The notes beneath the pieces were generated by a model. That model saw only the letters and a list, made by a program, of their open reading frames with translations. It searched no databases and was not told where the DNA came from. A DNA stretch of 64,000 bases from Leptospira perdikensis (GTDB lineage: Bacteria > Spirochaetota > Leptospiria > Leptospirales > Leptospiraceae), in NCBI RefSeq assembly GCF_004769575.1, contig NZ_RQGA01000007.1, positions 1 through 64,000 of the forward strand. The letters run 5' to 3'. This document shows, one piece after another, positions 18,752 to 26,515 of this stretch. Position 1 is the stretch's first letter, and the number at the start of each line of letters is the position of its first letter. The translations under genes were made by a program, and so were the position numbers.

Positions 18752-18786
18752 ATGTCACATTATTGTCGGATTCCGGCAGATGTCAA
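18752..18786 (-). promoter_or_regulatory. Predicted rep promoter
   Basis: On the - strand there is a perfect -35 TTGACA (+ strand 18781-18786), a 16-bp spacer, and a -10 AATAAT (18759-18764). Transcription would start near 18752, leaving a leader of about 215 nt before the rep ATG at 18538. The spacer is filled by GTCGGATTCCGGCA (18765-18778 on +), a degenerate copy of the parS-like palindrome, and the start site is covered by a GACATAAT box. Confidence 0.6.
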
Positions 18787-18861
18787 GTTCGTACAGCATT
18801 TTTCCTAAGCTGTACGATAAATTTTTTTCCTAAGTACTTGACTGCTTAGTACTTGTTTGGG

Positions 18862-19683
18862 TTATGCCGAATCGCCGTATTTTTTCACCAATTCTTTGCG
18901 AATGAATTTGTATATGTCGCCGAGTAAGATTTCGTCGTCCGACAGAATCTGGATTCCCGTTCCTGTCCTACGAATTTTGTACCCAGAAAAAAGCGAACTC
19001 TTCGATTGGTTGGGCTCGCCGGACTTAATCTGTTTATTGAAATCTTTAGCATCTCTAACGGTTTTTAAGGCTCCTTTATGGAATAAGGTTAGAAAATCGT
19101 CGAGACTTCCTTTTTTTGCAGCCTGGGCGGCTTGGACCAAAAGGTTTTTGTTGTAGATTTCATTTTTTTTGCACTTCTCAAGGTCTTCTTTTGACATCGA
19201 GGTTATGGAAAGTACTTCCGTCATATAACTGCGGCTTTTTCCAAAAAGTTCACCTAACTCCTGATCTGTGTAGTTATGGGAGTTTTTCAAAAAGAGTAGG
19301 GCGTCTACCTCTTCATAGGGGGAAAGATTTTCTCTTTGTAAATTTTCAATGACAGCTAATTTATAAATTTCTTTGTCAGGGCGATTTAGGATCTTACACT
19401 CGATTTCCACCCAACCAAGTGATTTGGCAGCATGGTATCTTCTTTCGCCAGCAATGATTTTGTAACTCCCTTCCCGATCTCCTTTGGAAACGATGATCGG
19501 TTGCAAAAGTCCATCGGCCTTTAAAGTCTGAGCAAGCTCTTCAATCCCTTTTTTCCTTTCCTGTCTTGGTTGGTGTTCGGAGGGTTGGATTTTATCCATC
19601 CGAATGGTACGAATCGTCCCATCCAAATTTTCCGCCTGGTAGATGTCGGCGAGAGTTCCGAGGCGTTTACTTTTTAAGCTCAT
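18862..19683 (-). CDS. parB: Partition protein ParB
   Basis: A 273-residue ParB/Spo0J-type CTPase and centromere-binding protein. Visible motifs are the start of the nuclease-like domain (MDKIQPSEHQPRQ, about 30-42), the CTP-binding motif IAGERRYHAAKSLGW (about 78-92), ENLQRENLSPYEEVDAL, and a helix-turn-helix (YTDQELGELFGKSRSYMTEVL). The C-terminal dimerisation region is less conserved. It overlaps parA by 17 bp and lies downstream of it on the - strand. It should load on a parS site; GTCGGACATCCGAC is the candidate. Confidence 0.95.
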   Translation of the reverse strand: MSLKSKRLGTLADIYQAENLDGTIRTIRMDKIQPSEHQPRQERKKGIEELAQTLKADGLLQPIIVSKGDREGSYKIIAGERRYHAAKSLGWVEIECKILNRPDKEIYKLAVIENLQRENLSPYEEVDALLFLKNSHNYTDQELGELFGKSRSYMTEVLSITSMSKEDLEKCKKNEIYNKNLLVQAAQAAKKGSLDDFLTLFHKGALKTVRDAKDFNKQIKSGEPNQSKSSLFSGYKIRRTGTGIQILSDDEILLGDIYKFIRKELVKKYGDSA

Positions 19684-20419
19684 TTAAAACCTCCTCAATA
19701 AATCCTTCATACTCTTGAGACTGGCGAGAGGTTCGGTTGTAATCATAAACTGATTTTTTTGCTAGATGGCTTTCGCCAATGGCTACCCCATCCGAAATCG
19801 TGTGTTCAAAGATACGAAAGTATTTTGTCAAAACGGGAAGGATGGTTTTGGTAAGTAAGGTCTGGGGTTTGAGTTGGGTGATGAGTGCCCCTAAAATTTC
19901 CAGGTCAGGGTTGATCCTTTTTTTGATCGAGGAAATTGTCTGTTGCAGACCCATAATTCCGTCCATGGAGAATTTCTCTGCCTGGAGAGGGATGAGAACA
20001 AAGTTGGCTGCCACAAGGCTATTCACCGTGAAGATAGAAAGAGAAGGGGGGCAGTCAATGATGACAAAGTCAAAATCTTTAATTCCTGAAAGGGAGTCCC
20101 TGAGGATATAGGGGGCCTCTACAGAGTTCACGGAAACTGTTTCCATCTCCGCCAAACGCATGCTAGATGGCGCTATCCACAAATGTTCGTTATACGCTGG
20201 GGCGATAATGTCTTTTAGGCTTGTGGCATTTTGGAAGAGGTGGGCTAAATCTTTCTCAACAGTTTCTGGATTCAAAAAGATCCCCGTGGAATTTGCTTGA
20301 GGGTCCATATCGATGAGTAAGGTCTTATGATTTCGACGGGCGAGACCCATGGCAAGATTCAAAGAAGTAGTGGTTTTTCCTTCTCCGCCTTTTTGGTTTG
20401 CAACTGCAATCGTGATCAT
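19667..20419 (-). CDS. parA: Partition ATPase ParA
   Basis: About 250 residues from ATG 20419 (MITIAVANQKGGEGKTTTS); a longer start at 20497 would add 26 residues that do not fit the family. Features are a deviant Walker A KGGEGKTTT with the signature Lys10 and Lys15, the Walker A' DMDPQANST, and Walker B FVIIDCPPSLS. The size is that of chromosome-type or type Ib ParA without an N-terminal HTH. The variable position of KGGxGKT is Glu, where Val, Thr or Ser is more usual. It segregates the replicon together with ParB. Confidence 0.95.
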   Translation of the reverse strand: MITIAVANQKGGEGKTTTSLNLAMGLARRNHKTLLIDMDPQANSTGIFLNPETVEKDLAHLFQNATSLKDIIAPAYNEHLWIAPSSMRLAEMETVSVNSVEAPYILRDSLSGIKDFDFVIIDCPPSLSIFTVNSLVAANFVLIPLQAEKFSMDGIMGLQQTISSIKKRINPDLEILGALITQLKPQTLLTKTILPVLTKYFRIFEHTISDGVAIGESHLAKKSVYDYNRTSRQSQEYEGFIEEVLNELKK

Positions 20420-20530
20420 CTGTCTCTTTTTCCCTTCCCAAATGGTATGCTTTCTTGCCGAAAATTTGGGATCAATTGTATTTTTAGAATGGAGCAAAAA
20501 AAGGGTTTTTTAGTTCCATCTCCCTTCATT

Positions 20531-20544
20531 GTCGGACATCCGAC
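20531..20544. promoter_or_regulatory. parS-like palindrome, copy 1
   Basis: GTCGGACATCCGAC, a perfect 6-bp inverted repeat around CA, followed by AT. It lies upstream of parA. The 16-base string GTCGGACATCCGACAT recurs exactly at 20582. Its position beside parAB and its duplication point to a ParB site or a parA operator. Confidence 0.7.
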
Positions 20545-20581
20545 ATGCTGAAAATTAGCAAAAACTATCTCCTCTGTTTGC

Positions 20582-20595
20582 GTCGGACATCCGAC
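20582..20595. promoter_or_regulatory. parS-like palindrome, copy 2
   Basis: A second exact GTCGGACATCCGAC, 51 bp from copy 1 (about five helical turns, so on the same face). It is 18 bp from a TTGACA (20614-20619) that may belong to the promoter of the rightward regulator gene, so ParB bound here could also influence that gene. Confidence 0.7.
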
Positions 20596-20648
20596 ATTCA
20601 AATAGGTACGTACTTGACAAAGTGATTAAATTTAAACAGTTTCATAAC

Positions 20649-21965
20649 ATGCCTTCTCAAACAATTCCCCTGCTTGCCTCCGAAAAAATGGGCAAGGATT
20701 GGATGGATTTTGTCCTTCCAATTTTGTGGGAAGGGTTATGTACGGAGCTTGGTCTCTCCGCCGGAGTGGTCGTTTTGAAAGCAGAGGAAGAAGATTCTTT
20801 TTATGAATCTGCCAGTTTCGGTTATGGAGAAGATGGGTTTTATTATTCGTTCTTGAATCGTGGTTCGGACCATTGGGAAGAGTTAATGCACTCCCCAGAA
20901 CCCGTGTTTTTTTCCGGAACTGAGTTCGAGTTGTTTGGAAAAAAAACAAATGCCTTTGCGATTCGGATTTCTTACGGACAAACAAAAATTGGCTTTTTGC
21001 TGGCAGAAATGGAGGAGACTCTTGTCCTTCCCTTTGGAATTTTCCTTACTCTCTTTGCTGAAAAGATTGGGAATGAGTGGGGAAAAACCAAACCCAGTTT
21101 GGGAATCCAAGAGATCCTCCGAGAAGGGAATTCGCATTCTTTGTATCGTAAAGAAATTCCCAATTTAGAGCTGGCTCGTTTAGAGTTTGCGAAACAAAAA
21201 GTCCTTACCATTCTTGGTCCCCCCGGCTCTGGGAAAAAAACTTTGGCAAAATGGATCCACCAAACCCAGCTTCCTGGGGCCCCTTTTCTGGTGGTAGAAT
21301 CGTTACCCGACCACTTTGGGAAACTGGAAAAGGCTCTCTCGGTTTGGGGGAGCGAGTCTCGTTCCGGAAGTTTGGTTCTTTCTGGAATCCAGTTTCTGAA
21401 CTTAGGACAACAACAAATCCTTTCTGATTGGTGGTCAAAATCTGGATATTCTGGGTCACTATTTTTACTTGGGCCCGAGGAAATCGGCCAAGAATTATTG
21501 CCAGAGTTTGAAAGGTTTTTCCGAAAAAATTCGTTGGTACTGCTATCCCTCAGGTTCCTTCCAAAAGCGAGTTTGCAAACTTTGGTTCAGAATATATTTG
21601 AAGAATTGTGCAATTCTCAGAACCGGTCGGGTTTGAGATTAGGGGATTCCAGTTTGCAAGAATTAGTATCTAGATCATATCCGGGAAATTTTGCTGATTT
21701 GCGAAATGCAATTCTCACCGGGATCTTAACTTGCCGGTCGAACCAGGTGGAACTTGCAGACTTAGAACCTGGTAAATCCAAGATGGATTTGGAGATCCCT
21801 GATGCAGAAGATTTAGACTTGCGGCGTGGAACAGAGGCCTTAGAAAGGCAGAAGATTCTTCTCGCTATGCGGATCTTTTCGGGCAACCAAATCCGGATGG
21901 CAAAGGCCTTGGGTATTTCGAGGGGATCCCTCCAATATAAAATGAAACAGCTTGGTTTAACGTAA
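20649..21965 (+). CDS. Degenerate sigma-54-activator-like regulator with Fis-type HTH
   Basis: About 438 residues from ATG 20649; GTG 20622 is an alternative start. Residues 1-145 are GAF-like. Residues about 175-360 are an AAA+ domain with a good Walker A (GPPGSGKKT), but the GAFTGA loop needed to contact sigma-54 is absent and the Walker B region (SGSLVLSGIQFL) lacks the usual Asp-Glu. The C-terminus is a clear Fis-family helix-turn-helix (EALERQKILLAMRIFSGNQIRMAKALGISRGSLQYKMKQLGL). So it probably binds DNA without activating sigma-54 polymerase. It is divergent from parA. Confidence 0.8.
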   Translation: MPSQTIPLLASEKMGKDWMDFVLPILWEGLCTELGLSAGVVVLKAEEEDSFYESASFGYGEDGFYYSFLNRGSDHWEELMHSPEPVFFSGTEFELFGKKTNAFAIRISYGQTKIGFLLAEMEETLVLPFGIFLTLFAEKIGNEWGKTKPSLGIQEILREGNSHSLYRKEIPNLELARLEFAKQKVLTILGPPGSGKKTLAKWIHQTQLPGAPFLVVESLPDHFGKLEKALSVWGSESRSGSLVLSGIQFLNLGQQQILSDWWSKSGYSGSLFLLGPEEIGQELLPEFERFFRKNSLVLLSLRFLPKASLQTLVQNIFEELCNSQNRSGLRLGDSSLQELVSRSYPGNFADLRNAILTGILTCRSNQVELADLEPGKSKMDLEIPDAEDLDLRRGTEALERQKILLAMRIFSGNQIRMAKALGISRGSLQYKMKQLGLT

Positions 21966-21967
21966 AG

Positions 21968-22966
21968 ATGGATGATACTGTATACGAAGAGCGGAAAACT
22001 CCGGCTGGCTTTCTCGTCAAAGTCCGGCTTTCCAAGCTCACATACGTAGTTTTTACGGAAACAGGTCCAGAAGTTCCCAAGGGTGCTAGGAATAATTCCA
22101 TCGTAGTCAATGTGCCCCGGGTTGGGTTTTTTGGGGACGACTTTGATGTTTCACATTTCCATTTAGGAGAACTTTCCTTCGTTAACGTCAAAGCAAGTAA
22201 ACTTGTTATCCCTTACCAACATGGATTTTCGAATGAAATCAAAACCATCTATTTAGGGACGGGGAGTTTGAGTGATGTCCTACCTGTGGTCATCTACCAC
22301 TATAAGAATAAAGAAGAATTGATGGCAGCTTGGGAGAGGGGGGAACAGGCCCAGTTTTTAGTGGTCGATGAAGAAATTCCTCGATCGGACATGGTTTCTT
22401 TTAAGATCCGATACCCCAGTATGAATATCCTTGTGATTAAAAAAAGGATCAATACTTCCGCAGAATCGCAGTCTCCTAAAACTGATGAATCCAAAGACAA
22501 AGGTGTGGTAGATTACGATAAGGTCCGTGCTACCGATGTTGCTAAAAACCAGAACTTAAATACCTATAGTGAAAACCCAGTCTTTTTGGCTAGAATCCAT
22601 CTCCGAGCTATGGAGTTGGATAAGGTAAAACAGCTCCTCTTAGATTTCCATCTTTCTTCCGATGACGTTATGTTCATCCGAACATTTTTAGATGTGATGA
22701 TCAAAAACGAATTAAAAAAGCCGGAATTGGATGTGGTCAAACCGCAACTCATTGCGATGACGGAAGCCTTTCGATTGGCAGTGCTCATTTTGGAATACCG
22801 TGTGGAAGATTTCGAAAAGGAATTGGATCTAGGATTTTCAAAAGAGATCTCTCATATGATTTATGCCCTACTCGCAAAAGAACAAGAAACTGCTCAAGAC
22901 CTGGAACATGAAATAGTTCTTTGGGAATGGAAGTTGCGGGTGCGCTCGCAGATTCTAAAAAAATAG
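21968..22966 (+). CDS. Unrecognised soluble protein
   Basis: A 332-residue protein starting 3 bp after the upstream regulator, so probably in its operon. The N-terminal 170 residues look beta-rich and globular (VYEERKTPAGFLVKVRLSKLTYVVF). A charged linker follows at about 170-205, then an alpha-helical C-terminal half (ARIHLRAMELDKVKQLLLDFHLSSDDVMFI). There is no signal peptide or membrane segment. I do not recognise a family. The coupling suggests it works with, or is regulated beside, the degenerate AAA+ protein. Confidence 0.8.
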   Translation: MDDTVYEERKTPAGFLVKVRLSKLTYVVFTETGPEVPKGARNNSIVVNVPRVGFFGDDFDVSHFHLGELSFVNVKASKLVIPYQHGFSNEIKTIYLGTGSLSDVLPVVIYHYKNKEELMAAWERGEQAQFLVVDEEIPRSDMVSFKIRYPSMNILVIKKRINTSAESQSPKTDESKDKGVVDYDKVRATDVAKNQNLNTYSENPVFLARIHLRAMELDKVKQLLLDFHLSSDDVMFIRTFLDVMIKNELKKPELDVVKPQLIAMTEAFRLAVLILEYRVEDFEKELDLGFSKEISHMIYALLAKEQETAQDLEHEIVLWEWKLRVRSQILKK

Positions 22967-23028
22967 TCAAAATCGGCCAAAAAAAGCTTTATTTTTCCCT
23001 GATTTCGAGGAAAACTGAGGATAATCCT

Positions 23029-23921
23029 ATGATTTTCTCGGAAAAAATGAAAAATCTGGCACAAAAGTTGCAAAAGAGTACCCTTTTGGTTTTGCTCTCT
23101 GTATTTTTTATTTTTCCTGCAACCGGCCTATTCGCAGACGAAGCCGACCTTCCTGTCATCATTCCAAACGATAAACTCTTAACTCCGATTGAACTTCGAG
23201 ACGGTTTGGTTTTTGAAGTGGTTGTGGTTGATGAAAGGAAACTTACTTTGAATGATGTGGAACCTTCGAAAGTTCCACAAGTTGGTGAGTTCGTATTTTC
23301 TGGTGAACCAACTCCAAAGCCTGCGAACATTTCGATGGTATCTAATCCAGGGATGGTTTTTTTAATTTCAAACAATTCATTTTCCGAAAAAGACGATCGC
23401 AGGGATTTGAAAGACGGTTTTGTTTTTGAGAGTGGCCAAGAGCATTTCTCTGTAAAATCGATTGCCAGCCCAGGACTTTTTTGTTTTCTGGGGATATGTC
23501 TCAGCCGAAGCGAGTTGCCTTCCAAAAATTTCTCAATGCTATGCGAAAACTCTCTACCGAAGTCAATGACTCGGAGATCTGCAAACGATTGGAAATTCTT
23601 ATGGCAACCAGTAAGGACGACCTCCCTTTGGCTGTTGTCAACCAGCTCCTCCAAGATGCTAAGAACTTTGACCCCAAGGCCATCCCGGAACCTTACACAC
23701 AGTATGTCCGACATTTCATCTATATGGTCAAACGCAACGGACGAGTCCCGAGTGACCTTCTATCCGGAGGGGATGAAGACAGAGCTGGTGGTGACCGTTC
23801 TTCCAAGTCTGCAAAGAAACAGTCAGCAGTTCAGTCCAAATCCAAACACAGTATCTCTAAATCTTCAAGTCCTGTAAAGAAGGGGAAATCTTCCCCCAAA
23901 TCCACTTCTAAAAAGTCTTAA
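23029..23921 (+). pseudogene. Exported protein gene split by a frameshift
   Basis: The first frame starts at ATG 23029 with a signal sequence (LLVLLSVFFIFPATGLFA) and continues as EADLPVIIPNDKLLTPIELRDGLVFEVVVVDE. At the six-T run 23477-23482 the natural-looking sequence jumps to another frame, reading FSGDMSQPKRVAFQKFLNAMRKLSTEVND and ending in a Lys/Ser-rich tail at 23921. One extra T would join them into about 297 residues. It is either a true frameshift, phase variation at the T run, ribosomal slippage, or a sequencing error. A separate second gene starting at ATG 23496 is less likely. Function is unrecognised. Confidence 0.65.
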
Positions 23922-24789
23922 AATAGCTAAATTCTTCACTAAAGAAAACCTTCCTGTGCGTAGCACAGGGTGAATTCTCGTTTTTCCATCCCTAGGGGAC
24001 ATAGCACCCTTTTTATCAAAACTGACCATTTTTAAGCACTTATCTCAATTCCCCTGTCTCTTTCAATCGCTCAAAGCGGATTGGTCTCTGGATTGGAACA
24101 AAACTGCCAAATTTTAGGCATTTACTTTCGAAACCAAAAATCGGACCAATTGCCCTGCTTTGGACACCTAACGGATGTTCCTGTTTTGTCGAATGTTCGT
24201 GTCTCGGCACCTACTGTTCCCATATGGGCGACCAGACATGGTCATGACAGTCAATTGGCAGCCAAGAAGAGGGCAATTCGCTTGTTGCCCAAATTCCGTC
24301 TATCTCTTTGGTCGCTCCTTAGAATCTCAAGCAAAGACTGGACTTATGGCGCAAACTCCATAAAAAAGAATTCATCTCGTAATGGGTGCAGTCGGATGCC
24401 TGGGAATGGTCAGTTCGGAAGCGCCCGGAAACCGCAGCAACTGGCCTTTGTTTCTGGATCCATTTCAGTAGGATGGGCCAAAAACCGTCAAAAATCAAAT
24501 TTCGGCCTGTAGTAGATACAGGGAGCTTTTGTAAGGCTGTTTGCACTAGATTTAAGTAAAACAGAGAAAGAAGTGGCCAAATTAGGGCGTTTATACCCCA
24601 AACTACCGGACCTTCGGCTCCAACACAGGATGGCAACGGGACTTCAGAGATTAACGTGGAATTACCCGAAAGTCGACCGAAATACTGTCAAAAAGTCATG
24701 TGTAGCGAAAATGCATATGTATGTAAAAATGGCAGGGAATTGAATATTGGTTGCCAGGCAGGAGTATCCGACCCACCGTTCTTTTTTAT
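23922..24789. other. 868-bp stretch without a supportable gene
   Basis: The frames here are short and their translations look like chance (for example 24081-24512, rich in Arg, Ser and Trp with no domain). The base composition is richer in G and C than neighbouring intergenic DNA. It has a hairpin at 23953-23969 and scattered similar phrases such as GCCAAATTTTAGGC (24107-24120) and GGCCAAATTAGGGCG near 24575. It may hold a decayed gene, a structured RNA or long untranslated regions. Confidence 0.6.
23953..23969 (+). terminator. Hairpin after the frameshifted gene
   Basis: CCTGTGC (23953-23959), loop GTA, GCACAGG (23963-23969). This perfect 7-bp stem lies 32 bp after the stop of the frameshifted gene. 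There is no close T-tract (TTTTT only at 23981), so it may be a weak or Rho-assisted terminator. Confidence 0.45.
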
Positions 24790-25005
24790 ATGGCGGAAAC
24801 GATACGGCTTAGGGTAAAATGTCATGCTTGTTCCAATTTAATTGAAGGAACGGCCAAATACGGTTCTGGGCACTTTGTTCCAGAGGGAATAGTCTTTGAT
24901 TTTGTGGCTGTTGGCAAAGTGGAAGGGGCGCAAGGACGAAGAGTTAAGGCGGAAGTCACCTGTACCTGCCCCAATTGTGGCGTAAAATGCAAGTACAATG
25001 TCTAA
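24790..25005 (+). CDS. Small zinc-ribbon-like protein
   Basis: A 71-residue protein, MAETIRLRVKCHACSNLIEG at the start and CTCPNCGVKCKYNV at the end. CxxC near residues 11-14 and CxCxxC near 60-65, with a further Cys at 69, can form a zinc ribbon. An upstream TTG (24751) would add 13 residues; the ATG fits better. It is followed 22 bp later by the MBOAT gene on the same strand. Function is unknown; it may be a nucleic-acid- or protein-binding module. Confidence 0.7.
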   Translation: MAETIRLRVKCHACSNLIEGTAKYGSGHFVPEGIVFDFVAVGKVEGAQGRRVKAEVTCTCPNCGVKCKYNV

Positions 25006-25027
25006 TTGATTAAAAATAGTCAGTAAT

Positions 25028-26506
25028 ATGCTTTTTAATTCGGCAACATTTGCCCTTTTCTTTGTTGGATCATTGTTCGCTTGGCAGCTTTTACGCATTA
25101 CTTTGCCTAAAAAAAATGGTTGGTTTGATAGAATTTACTCATTAAAAAGATTAATATTGGTCATTTATTTGATTGGTATTAGTGCTATATTTTACTGTTT
25201 TTGGAACCCGCTTTATCTGCTTTTGCTGGTTTGGATTGCTTTTGTTGATTTTTGGCTGGCTCGGGCCTTGGGAAGGACTGATTCTCCTTTCTTTCGCCGT
25301 CTCATTTTGTCAGCTTCCCTGCTAGATAGCCTTGGGATTCTTCTCTTTTTTAAGTATGGGCATTTTATTGCTGAAAATTGGGCAATTATTTTTGGTAATT
25401 CACAATTCAATCCAGAATTTTGGAGCCATTGGCTTCTTCCTGTGGGGATTTCTTTTTACACATTCCAGTCGATTTCTTACTTGGTGGATGTTTACAGGCG
25501 GGAATTGGAGCCTGAAAGGAAGTTTTCATCTTATTTGCTCTTTCTTTCCTTTTTCCCGCAGTTGGTCGCAGGCCCAATCGTCACGGCAAAGTCTTTTTTG
25601 CCCCAAATTCGTAGGCCTCTCCCCTTCCTAAAGACTCCTGTCCTTTTCGCAGTATTTCTCATATTGTTAGGGTTGTTCAAAAAAATGGTAATTGCAGACC
25701 ATTTGGCCGAAACTTCAGACTTCGCATTTAGTCACACCGCAGATGTTTCCACAAAAGCACTTTGGATTGGTATGTTTTCCTATTCCTTTCAGATCTATTG
25801 TGACTTTTCAGGTTATACTGATATTGCCCAAGGTGCGGCACTTCTTTTTGGGTTCAGGTTGCCTGAGAATTTTAAGATGCCTTATTTATCCAGTGGGTTT
25901 TCAGAGTTTTGGACTCGTTGGCATATTTCTCTTTCCCAGTGGCTGAAAAAATATGTCTACATCAGCCTTGGTGGGAATCGTGTGAGTCGGGTTTTCACTT
26001 ATCGAAATTTATTTCTTGTGATGGCAATTGGAGGATTTTGGCATGGGGCCTCCTGGAATTTTTTGGTCTGGGGGGCCGGCCATGGTTTTTTGCTCATTTT
26101 GGAAAGATGGGCACTTGTTGGGTCTAGAGTATGGAACGTAGCTTGGATGAAACCCGTTCGTGTCCTTGTGACTTTCCTTTTGGTATGTTTTCTTTGGATT
26201 TTCTTTAGAAGTAGTGATTTTGCGAGTTCTCTGTGCTACCTACAGGGTCTTTTTACCAAAAAAGACGGTTTTTCCCTGCCTTATACTTTTGAAATGACTT
26301 TTGTTTATTGTTTGGTTTTCCTTTTGATAGGTCATTTATTGGGGAATTTGTATTTTAAGGACAATAAGCAATTGTTAGGTGGATTCAAAAAATTAGAAAA
26401 TTCCTTAGGAAAAACAGCAGTTTTTGGAGTTTTGGCTTCGATTTCCCTTATTTTGATTGTTTTGTTTTCGGCGGATAGCAAACCTTTTGTGTATTTTGTT
26501 TTTTGA
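25028..26506 (+). CDS. MBOAT-family O-acyltransferase (AlgI/DltB-like)
   Basis: A 492-residue polytopic membrane protein with 10-12 helices. Family motifs are LPVGISFYTFQSISYLVDVYR, QLVAGPIV, TRWHISLSQWLKKYVYISLGGNR, and the catalytic His in GGFWHGASWNFLVWGAGHG. MBOAT proteins of this group pass an acyl group, usually acetyl, across the membrane to a surface glycan, together with a secreted SGNH partner. That partner is encoded immediately downstream. A second, related pair lies at 45.7-48.4 kb on the other strand. The glycan substrate cannot be told from sequence. Confidence 0.92.
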   Translation: MLFNSATFALFFVGSLFAWQLLRITLPKKNGWFDRIYSLKRLILVIYLIGISAIFYCFWNPLYLLLLVWIAFVDFWLARALGRTDSPFFRRLILSASLLDSLGILLFFKYGHFIAENWAIIFGNSQFNPEFWSHWLLPVGISFYTFQSISYLVDVYRRELEPERKFSSYLLFLSFFPQLVAGPIVTAKSFLPQIRRPLPFLKTPVLFAVFLILLGLFKKMVIADHLAETSDFAFSHTADVSTKALWIGMFSYSFQIYCDFSGYTDIAQGAALLFGFRLPENFKMPYLSSGFSEFWTRWHISLSQWLKKYVYISLGGNRVSRVFTYRNLFLVMAIGGFWHGASWNFLVWGAGHGFLLILERWALVGSRVWNVAWMKPVRVLVTFLLVCFLWIFFRSSDFASSLCYLQGLFTKKDGFSLPYTFEMTFVYCLVFLLIGHLLGNLYFKDNKQLLGGFKKLENSLGKTAVFGVLASISLILIVLFSADSKPFVYFVF

Positions 26507-26515
26507 GGAGATAAT

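Larger units (their letters stand above)
18539..18861. other. Candidate replication origin / copy-control region between rep and parB
   Basis: A 323-bp stretch with no credible gene. It contains four GACATWAT boxes, a - strand promoter for rep, a + strand promoter and terminator, a degenerate copy of the parS-like palindrome (18765-18778), an inverted repeat GTACAGC/GCTGTAC (18791-18797 and 18809-18815), two copies of TTTTTCCTAAG (18799-18809 and 18824-18834), and direct repeats TAAGTACTTG (18831-18840) and TTAGTACTTG (18846-18855). It is AT-rich on the parB side. No DnaA box TTATCCACA was seen. Confidence 0.65.

Noticed and set aside
18575..18849. Short + strand frames between rep and parB
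   Set aside because: They run through promoters, repeats and a terminator and resemble no protein; the region is better read as control DNA.
22989..23714. 241-residue frame on the - strand
   Set aside because: It lies opposite the signal-peptide gene and the frameshifted second part, has low-complexity Ser/Lys/Phe content, and shows no domain; it is an antisense shadow.
24390..24470. Possible riboswitch-like phrases (GGAAGC..CCGCAGCAACTGG)
   Set aside because: Loosely recalls parts of cobalamin-type sensors, but the order and pairing of conserved blocks do not fit, and no matching transport or synthesis gene follows directly.
24081..24512. 143-residue frame in the long gap
   Set aside because: No ribosome site, no recognisable domain, and unusual composition; another frame runs opposite it. 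Not enough to call a gene.
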